From NCBI GenBank assembly GCA_041664945.1, contig JBAYJY010000083.1, positions 1 to 19,365 on the forward strand: DNA of 19,365 nt, given 5' to 3'. Below, one piece after another: positions 14,228 to 19,365 of this stretch. Below the pieces are notes generated by a model that was given only the letters and a program-made list of their open reading frames with translations, was not told where the DNA came from and did not search any database. Source of the stretch: JBAYJY01 sp041664945. GTDB lineage: Bacteria > UBP15 > UBA6099. Made by a program: the position numbers and the translations under genes. Numbering within the stretch: the first letter of the stretch is position 1; the number at the start of each line of letters is the position of its first letter.

Positions 14228-15133
14228 ATGGAAAACTTGAAGAATGTTCTCGTAATTGATGACGAGTATTACGTATGCAAGAGCGTCCAGAAAATTCTCG
14301 CGTCAGAAGAGATCAAAACAGAAATATCCACATCGGGAAACGATGGACTTTCAAAAGCACGCGCCCGAAGTTTCGATTTAGCGATAGTCGACGTTCAGAT
14401 GCCCGAAATAAACGGGTTCGAGGTAGTGCGATCACTTCGAAAATTGAGGCCGGAAATGCCAGTCATCATCACTTCCGGCTTCAACACGCCGCAGATAAAA
14501 GAACAAGCCACCCTGAGCGGGGCAGGCGATTTCATTCCTAAACCATTCACACCGGACGAAGTTCTCGATGTCGTCGCCCGCGTTTTCGCATCTCCTCTGG
14601 AAATCTGCGCAATGGAGGAACCCGAACCGGCTCTCCCGGCGCCGGCCGCCCGCCGTTACGGGCCTGCCCGTCCGCGCAATATGAAAAAAGCCGTCGCCTA
14701 CATCTGTCCCATCCCGCTCGACTACGCAGACGATATTATTTCGGCCGACGAACAGAAACAGAAAATTACAAAATACGCGCTCCGCAACAAACTCGAAATC
14801 GTCGCCTTCTACGAGGATGAAATTCAATCCGAGGACACGCTCGGACAACCCGCGATACAGGCGATATTCGACAGCGACAACGACGCCGGCGTGTTTTTAT
14901 GCGAACGCATATGGTGCCTGTCGCGCAAACGCAACCTCCTGCGGCCGTTCCTCGAAGCCATCGATCTGGAGGGCATTAAACTCGAAACCGCAACCACCAT
15001 GATGGACTGCGTCTCGCAGTACGCGCGCCACTGGCATAAGAATAAAGATGTCCCGCTGATTGGCAGCCCCGAAGCTCCCGATTACGGCGCCCAGGGCGCT
15101 TCCGCTGAATGCGCCTTCACTTCGGAATGTTGA
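14228..15133 (+). CDS. Receiver domain fused to a degenerate serine-recombinase (pseudo-resolvase) domain
   Basis: Protein of 301 aa with two modules. The receiver domain (about 1-122) is complete: acidic pair D11/D12, phospho-acceptor Asp55 in IVDVQMPEINGF, and Lys105 in PKPFTPDE, as in the NtrC-type neighbour. A Pro/Ala linker (about 129-150) follows. The C-terminal part (about 154-260) resembles the resolvase/invertase catalytic fold: AVAYI first strand, ADEQKQKITKYA helix, IVAFYEDEI, DTLGQPAIQAIF, VFLCERIWCLSRKR and a final helix with LEGIKLETAT. Key catalytic positions are changed: CPIP replaces the R-x-S nucleophile motif, GQP replaces DRP, and WCLSR replaces LDRLSR, leaving only the last Arg. 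It should not cut DNA. No helix-turn-helix is visible. Start: an ATG at 14228 (10 bases after AAGGG) or at 14222. The 14171 frame start is excluded because it lies inside the sigma54 promoter. The recombinase resemblance is my alignment by eye. Confidence 0.8.
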   Translation: MENLKNVLVIDDEYYVCKSVQKILASEEIKTEISTSGNDGLSKARARSFDLAIVDVQMPEINGFEVVRSLRKLRPEMPVIITSGFNTPQIKEQATLSGAGDFIPKPFTPDEVLDVVARVFASPLEICAMEEPEPALPAPAARRYGPARPRNMKKAVAYICPIPLDYADDIISADEQKQKITKYALRNKLEIVAFYEDEIQSEDTLGQPAIQAIFDSDNDAGVFLCERIWCLSRKRNLLRPFLEAIDLEGIKLETATTMMDCVSQYARHWHKNKDVPLIGSPEAPDYGAQGASAECAFTSEC

Positions 15134-15158
15134 TGAAGGCCGCCGCCGGAAATATAAT
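15130..15158 (+). promoter_or_regulatory. Possible internal sigma70-type promoter for the 583-residue protein gene
   Basis: TTGATG (15130-15135, 4/6) and TATAAT (15153-15158, 6/6) are spaced by 17 bases, overlapping the stop codon of the receiver-fusion gene. Transcription would start near 15165, just before the AAGGGA ribosome binding site at 15174-15179. The downstream gene may therefore be expressed without the sigma54 promoter. Confidence 0.45.
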
Positions 15159-15187
15159 GGTAAATATTTGTTGAAGGGATTATCGAC

Positions 15188-16939
15188 ATGTTCGAAACCG
15201 ACACGAACGCTGGGCAGATGATTCTGCTGGACTGCATGAGCAGCGGAATACCTTGGCCTGAATCGAGAAAGATTTTATACAAAAACGCGCCCGAAGCATG
15301 CCGCGAGGCGCTCTCTCCCAATAGCAGTTTCTTCGATTTCGAGGACATAAACGAAGTGGGAATAGAGGCCCTCAAGGACGCGTCGACGCTCGAACGCGCT
15401 TTCAACGAGGTCGACGAATACCTGTTCAATCCGAGATCAAGCGTGCGCGTCGACGAACAGAAGCTGCGCTGGTACGCCGGCTGCGAAAAATCAGGCTCAT
15501 CCATGCACTTTTACTACGCCGACCTGCGCGAGCACAAGATAAAAACGCTTTTCCACCGCCAATGCTGGAGCGCCTATCACAGCGTCGACCATTCACTCGA
15601 CCAGGCCGCTGCGCTAATCAAATATTACAACCGGATTCTGCACACGTTCCGGCGTATCAAATTCGTGCGCTGGATCAAGCTCGTGATTCGAGACGGCCGC
15701 GTGCGCATCTACATCTACAACGAAAAGGCCGCCTATCCGAACCCGAACATACAATTGATCCTCGAACGCGCTCTTTTCCGCGAAGAGCAACCGGCCTCTT
15801 GCGAGTTGCTTCACGGCGAACTATGGAAAGCGTGGCCGCACGTCTGTGACCGCATTGATTTCTGGCGGCTCGAGGAAACCGGCGGACTTACCGACGAAAT
15901 TCTCAACAACGCCCTCAAGTCAGGCGACGAGGCGCTCGTTCCATGGGCAATCTCCAACCTCAATAACGCGGACAATCCATTCGCGGTCGAACTGATCAAG
16001 AAACAAATCCAGAGCAACTCGCTCGATGAAGCCAAAGCGGCTGTCCGTACAGCCGGCCGCCTCTGGCTCAAAGACCTCGAGCAGGATGTAATGCGCCAGT
16101 ATAACCTGCGCGGAAACGCGATCGGGCCCGCAGTTGCCGACTTCATCGGCTCGCTCGGCGTCACCGGCAGATCATTTCTCCCGAAAATCCTGCGCGCGCT
16201 CACGCGTCGCGGCGATTTCGCGACTCTTATTCCCACAATCCGCGCGCTCGGCGCTTTTCCCCATTCTTCGGAAGCGAAAGCGCTTCCGGATGTTCTCTCC
16301 GTACTGCTCGGCCTGACGGACGATGTCGAACCGATCCTCGAACGATTTCCGGGTATCCGCACGGACATATACGGGCCGCACGACCCGCCCGTTCAGCTTC
16401 AGATTACTTCGCTCGAAGCGCTCCGCGAGGAAGCCGTCTGCGCTATCATCGAAACAACCGCACATTACTCCGACCCGGATACGTTCGCAGCCGTCGCCCG
16501 CCAGATATCTATCGAATCCCCATACATAGAAAAACTGCTCGAAGAAATAGAAAGCCGTTCGCGCTCAGACGCTCACGAGACACTTCTTAAGCTGCTGCAC
16601 TCGGCCGCGCAACGGGAACCTCAGGCTTCTCCGGTTCCTGTCACGAGGCGCGCCGTGCTCGTGGCGCGAACGCTGATGCGCATAACCGACCCGGATGAAC
16701 GGCTCTCAAGCCTGCTCGCCGCGCTGCATCATATCTCCTATCACGTCGGCTCTTACCGGCGAGATTCCGAACTCGGCTTCAACTTCCATATAGATAATTA
16801 TCCGACCGAGCCTTACATCACAATCAACTCAATCATTAAAGGGCTGCCGGACGAACACGACATAATCAAAGGCGCGCTCGAAAGCAAAAACCTTTCGGAA
16901 AAAGAACGTTACCTGATTCAGGAACTCGCCGGAGAATGA
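15188..16939 (+). CDS. Uncharacterised cytoplasmic protein with HEAT-like helical repeats
   Basis: I do not recognise this 583-residue protein. It has no signal peptide or membrane helix, so it should be cytoplasmic. The N-terminal part (about 1-220) is mixed alpha/beta, with LRWYAGCEKSGSSMHFYYAD and a beta hairpin WIKLVIRDGRVRIYIYNEKA (about 162-181). From about 230 to 400 it is helical, with HEAT-like or armadillo-like paired helices (ALVPWAISNLNNADNPFAVE, AVADFIGSLGVTGRSFLPKI, FATLIPTIRALGAFPHSSEA). Further helices continue to the end, including ARTLMRITDPDERLSSLLAA. No catalytic motif is evident. It starts 54 bases after the receiver-fusion gene on the same strand, behind a good ribosome binding site, and ends at a strong terminator. 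A scaffold or partner role for the receiver fusion is a guess from gene order. Base composition matches its neighbours. Confidence 0.85.
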   Translation: MFETDTNAGQMILLDCMSSGIPWPESRKILYKNAPEACREALSPNSSFFDFEDINEVGIEALKDASTLERAFNEVDEYLFNPRSSVRVDEQKLRWYAGCEKSGSSMHFYYADLREHKIKTLFHRQCWSAYHSVDHSLDQAAALIKYYNRILHTFRRIKFVRWIKLVIRDGRVRIYIYNEKAAYPNPNIQLILERALFREEQPASCELLHGELWKAWPHVCDRIDFWRLEETGGLTDEILNNALKSGDEALVPWAISNLNNADNPFAVELIKKQIQSNSLDEAKAAVRTAGRLWLKDLEQDVMRQYNLRGNAIGPAVADFIGSLGVTGRSFLPKILRALTRRGDFATLIPTIRALGAFPHSSEAKALPDVLSVLLGLTDDVEPILERFPGIRTDIYGPHDPPVQLQITSLEALREEAVCAIIETTAHYSDPDTFAAVARQISIESPYIEKLLEEIESRSRSDAHETLLKLLHSAAQREPQASPVPVTRRAVLVARTLMRITDPDERLSSLLAALHHISYHVGSYRRDSELGFNFHIDNYPTEPYITINSIIKGLPDEHDIIKGALESKNLSEKERYLIQELAGE

Positions 16940-16977
16940 CAGATATCTTTAAGATGTTCCGGCAATAATCGCAATTA

Positions 16978-17007
16978 AAAAGGGGCGGTCATCATGCCGC
17001 CCCTTTT
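16978..17007. terminator. Bidirectional rho-independent terminator
   Basis: AAAAGGGGCGG (16978-16988) and CCGCCCCTTTT (16997-17007) are perfect inverted copies around an 8-base loop. The T tract on one strand and the A tract on the other make it usable from both sides. It ends the 583-residue protein gene and, on the minus strand, carB, whose stop codon lies about 60 bases away. Confidence 0.92.
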
Positions 17008-17064
17008 AATGCCCTAATATTTCTGATTGCGCGAATGCTGAATTCGCTCCCACGCAAAAATGGA

Positions 17065-19365
17065 TTACTTTTTCCTGCCGGCAACCTTCGCTTTCTTCGC
17101 CGCCGGTTTTGCTTTTTTAACAGCAGCTTTCTTCGCCACAGCCTTTTTAACAGGCGCTTTTTTCACTATCGCTTTTTTTGCGACTGTCTTTTTTGCGGCA
17201 GGTGCGGCTTTCTTAACCGGAGCTTTTTTCGCCGCCGATTTCTTCGCCGGCGCCGCGGCGGTTCCCTTGCCAAGCAAAGTTTTTGCGAGGAACCCGTAAC
17301 CAGATTCAGCGAGCGTTTCCTCGTGATATTCCTGAATCGAGCGAATGGCCATTCCGCGCGCCCTCATGGCTTCCATGCCCTGCACGGTCGCCTGCGCGCC
17401 CGCAAGCGTTGTGACCAGCGCGATATTGCGCGCGACCGCCGAACTGCGGATCTTCGATTCGTCCTCTTTTGTCGCCTTGCCCGCCGGCGTGTTGATCATC
17501 AGCGAAATCTCGGCGTTCTTTATCATATCAATAATGTCGGGGCGCCCTTCGCCGATCTTGTGGACGAGTTTAGCGTCGATTCCGTTCCGCGTGAGCGTGC
17601 TCGCAGTGCCTGCGGTTGCGCAGATTTTGAAACCCATGTCGAGAAGCTTTTGGGCGATCGGCACGATCGCTCGCTTATCGTGATTGTTGACGCTAATGAA
17701 GACGTTTCCCTTTTGCGGCAGGTTCTGCCCTGCGGCGATCTGCGACTTGAGATAAGCCATGCCGAAATTGCTGTCTATGCCCATCACTTCGCCGGTGGAA
17801 AGCATCTCCGGCCCGAGCGTCGCGTCAACTCCGGGGAACCGCGAGAACGGGAACACGGCTTCCTTCACGCTCATGTGCTTTGGAGTGATTTCCTTTGTGA
17901 TGCCCTGTTTTTTGAGGCTTTCTCCGAGCATGACGCGGGTCGCCACTTTCGCCCACGGTATGCCGGTCGCTTTCGAAACGAACGGGATTGTGCGAGAGGC
18001 GCGCGGGTTGACTTCCAGAACGTAAATCACATCGTTTTTGATCGCATACTGAACGTTCATCAGTCCGACCACATCAAGTTCGCCGGCGAGAGCGCGGGTG
18101 GCGCCCTTGATTTCCTCAACCATCGCGTCGCTCAGCGTATACGGCGGGAGGCAGCACGCGCTGTCGCCGCTGTGAACTCCGGCCGCTTCGATATGTTCCA
18201 TCACGCCGCAAACGACACATGTTTTTCCGTCCGAGACCGCGTCGACGTCGACCTCAATCGCGTCGTCGAGAAACCTGTCGAGCAGTACGGGATGATCGGG
18301 CGAAGCTTCAACCGCTTTCTGCATGTACTCCGCGAGGTCTTCTTCCTCGTAGATGACGCGCATCGCGCGCCCGCCGAGCACATAAGACGGCCGCACAAGA
18401 AGCGGATAGCCGATCTGCCGCGCTTTTCTGACCGCTTCGTCTATGTTCGTCGCGGTTTCATTATCCGGCTGGGTAAGATTCAACTTGTCGAGAACGGCCT
18501 TGAACCGCTTGCGGTCCTCGGCGCGGTCGATGCTGTCGGGCGACGTGCCGAGGATCGGGACTTTTTCCCGCATCAGCGACGTGGCGAGATTGAGCGGCGT
18601 CTGGCCGCCGAGCTGAACTATCACGCCGTACGGCTTCTCGATATCTATTATGTTCATGACATCCTCGAAAGTCAGAGGCTCGAAATAAAGCCGGTCCGAG
18701 GTGTCAAAGTCGGTTGAAACAGTTTCCGGGTTGGAATTGACGAGAATCGCCGTGTAGCCGGCCTCCTTTATCGCATAAGCGGCATGCACGCAGCAGTAAT
18801 CGAACTCTATGCCCTGCCCGATGCGGTTAGGGCCGCCGCCGAGAATGATGACCTTTTTCTTGCGGTCGTCTCCGCGCGCCTCGTCCGTCGTCTCATAAGT
18901 CGTATAAAAACGCGGTTTGCCTTTCCCGCGCCCCACTCCGGCGTCCATCGCCTTTCGAACGGGTTTTATGCCTGCTTTTTTTCGTTCTTTTCTCACCGCT
19001 ATCTCCTCCGTTCCCAGCGCTGCCGCCAGTTGCTTGTCGTCGAAGCCACACTCTTTGGCTTTTCTCAAAAGCGCCGCCGGAATCGTTTCGAGTCTGTATT
19101 TTCCTATCTCATTCTCCAGTTCCACAATCTCGCGGAACTGTTGTATCAGCCATCGGTCAAAACCTGTCAAACCGCATATCTCTTCAATTGTCATGCCCGC
19201 CCTGAAAGCGTGGCGAACGTACATTAGCCGCCTCGGGTTCGGACGCGTTAGAAGTCCTCTTATATAATCCGCGTCCTTTCGCCGCCCTGTCGCCGCCGCT
19301 CCTATGCCCAATCCGTAATCGATTGTTTCGAGCGCCCGCGCCGCCTTCTGGAACGACTCCTTGAA
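17065..19365 (-). CDS. carB: Carbamoyl-phosphate synthase large subunit, C-terminal 766 residues, with Lys/Ala-rich tail
   Basis: Large subunit of the synthase that makes carbamoyl phosphate from bicarbonate, ammonia (from glutamine via CarA) and two ATP, for pyrimidine and arginine synthesis. The frame is open to the window edge, beginning FKESFQKAARALE. This corresponds to about residue 390 of the E. coli enzyme, so the first ATP-grasp half lies outside. An internal TTG near 19311 is not a real start. Visible parts are the oligomerisation domain (RPNPRRLMYVRHAFRAGMTIEEI), the second ATP-grasp unit (VIILGGGPNRIGQGIEFDYC, ELDVVGLMNVQYAI, VLEVNPRASRTIPFVSKATG) and the MGS-like allosteric domain (GNVFISVNNHDKRA, MINTPAGKATKEDESKIRSS, SIQEYH). 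The normal protein would end near SIQEYH. Here it continues about 24 residues and then into a 66-residue tail of KKA repeats. No upstream regulatory signal is visible in the window. Confidence 0.96.
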   Translation of the reverse strand, partial: FKESFQKAARALETIDYGLGIGAAATGRRKDADYIRGLLTRPNPRRLMYVRHAFRAGMTIEEICGLTGFDRWLIQQFREIVELENEIGKYRLETIPAALLRKAKECGFDDKQLAAALGTEEIAVRKERKKAGIKPVRKAMDAGVGRGKGKPRFYTTYETTDEARGDDRKKKVIILGGGPNRIGQGIEFDYCCVHAAYAIKEAGYTAILVNSNPETVSTDFDTSDRLYFEPLTFEDVMNIIDIEKPYGVIVQLGGQTPLNLATSLMREKVPILGTSPDSIDRAEDRKRFKAVLDKLNLTQPDNETATNIDEAVRKARQIGYPLLVRPSYVLGGRAMRVIYEEEDLAEYMQKAVEASPDHPVLLDRFLDDAIEVDVDAVSDGKTCVVCGVMEHIEAAGVHSGDSACCLPPYTLSDAMVEEIKGATRALAGELDVVGLMNVQYAIKNDVIYVLEVNPRASRTIPFVSKATGIPWAKVATRVMLGESLKKQGITKEITPKHMSVKEAVFPFSRFPGVDATLGPEMLSTGEVMGIDSNFGMAYLKSQIAAGQNLPQKGNVFISVNNHDKRAIVPIAQKLLDMGFKICATAGTASTLTRNGIDAKLVHKIGEGRPDIIDMIKNAEISLMINTPAGKATKEDESKIRSSAVARNIALVTTLAGAQATVQGMEAMRARGMAIRSIQEYHEETLAESGYGFLAKTLLGKGTAAAPAKKSAAKKAPVKKAAPAAKKTVAKKAIVKKAPVKKAVAKKAAVKKAKPAAKKAKVAGRKK
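17068..17265 (-). other. Histone-H1-like Lys/Ala/Pro tail fused to CarB
   Basis: The last 66 codons of carB encode a low-complexity tail built on KKAPVKKA/KKAAVKKA units. It contains 24 Lys and one Arg and no acidic residue. The frame is continuous with the MGS-like domain and ends at TAA (17067-17065). Similar tails occur in H1-like and AlgP-like bacterial proteins and bind nucleic acid, but they are not part of the usual CarB protein. The coding sequence is a degenerate tandem repeat, so slippage or lineage-specific expansion is a likely origin. Confidence 0.9.

Noticed and set aside
14660..15010. Active site-specific recombinase or a mobile element
   Set aside because: The nucleophilic Ser and most catalytic Arg/Asp positions are lost, there is no DNA-binding tail, and no att-like repeats or cargo boundaries are visible around the gene.
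17060..17299. Separate small H1-like protein gene at the end of carB
   Set aside because: There is no start codon with a ribosome binding site at the tail, and the frame is continuous with the CarB allosteric domain.
17035..18717. Open frame of 560 codons on the plus strand opposite carB
   Set aside because: It is Arg/His/Phe-rich, has no recognisable domain and lies entirely antisense to a clear CarB. It is a by-product of codon bias on the opposite strand.

Overview
The window comes from an uncultivated-looking Gram-negative bacterium of moderately high G+C content. The evidence is a secreted TPR protein, a membrane-anchored DUF4175 protein and a sensor kinase with a periplasmic domain. 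It carries both a glutamyl- and a glutaminyl-tRNA synthetase. The GluRS has the KPYSKRDG-type signature that I associate with PVC-superphylum and related candidate lineages. An interspersed palindrome (CGTCATTGCGAGG family) also occurs here and is common in environmental genomes. I cannot name the phylum from this sequence alone.

Layout, left to right. (1) An acyl-CoA dehydrogenase on the minus strand, cut by the left edge, with its own sigma70-type promoter. (2) A roughly 106-bp palindromic repeat. (3) gltX and glnS on the plus strand, each with a plausible promoter and glnS with a strong ribosome binding site. gltX carries an unexplained insertion of about 100 residues. (4) A bidirectional terminator shared with the convergent minus-strand operon DUF4175 -> TPR, whose two genes overlap by ATGA. 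(5) A divergent promoter region leading to a plus-strand signalling locus. That locus contains a membrane histidine kinase with periplasmic CxxCH and Cx4CH motifs and an overlapping NtrC-type, sigma54-dependent response regulator. It continues with a 250-bp regulatory gap ending in a textbook -24/-12 sigma54 promoter, a receiver protein fused to what looks like a catalytically dead serine-recombinase domain, and a 583-residue protein of unknown function with HEAT-like helices. (6) A second bidirectional terminator, then the C-terminal two thirds of carB on the minus strand, cut by the right edge, ending in a histone-H1-like Lys/Ala tail.

The most interesting part is 10908-16939. A plausible reading is a self-contained relay. 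A periplasmic, possibly haem- or redox-sensing kinase phosphorylates the NtrC-type activator, which then activates the sigma54 promoter at 14167-14182. The first product of that promoter is a second receiver protein carrying a pseudo-resolvase domain. The promoter position also shows that the longest reading frame of that gene starts too early. The wiring is inferred from gene order and promoter match; the motifs are seen directly.

Two partial genes run off the ends (acyl-CoA dehydrogenase and carB). I see no tRNA, rRNA, CRISPR array or transposase.
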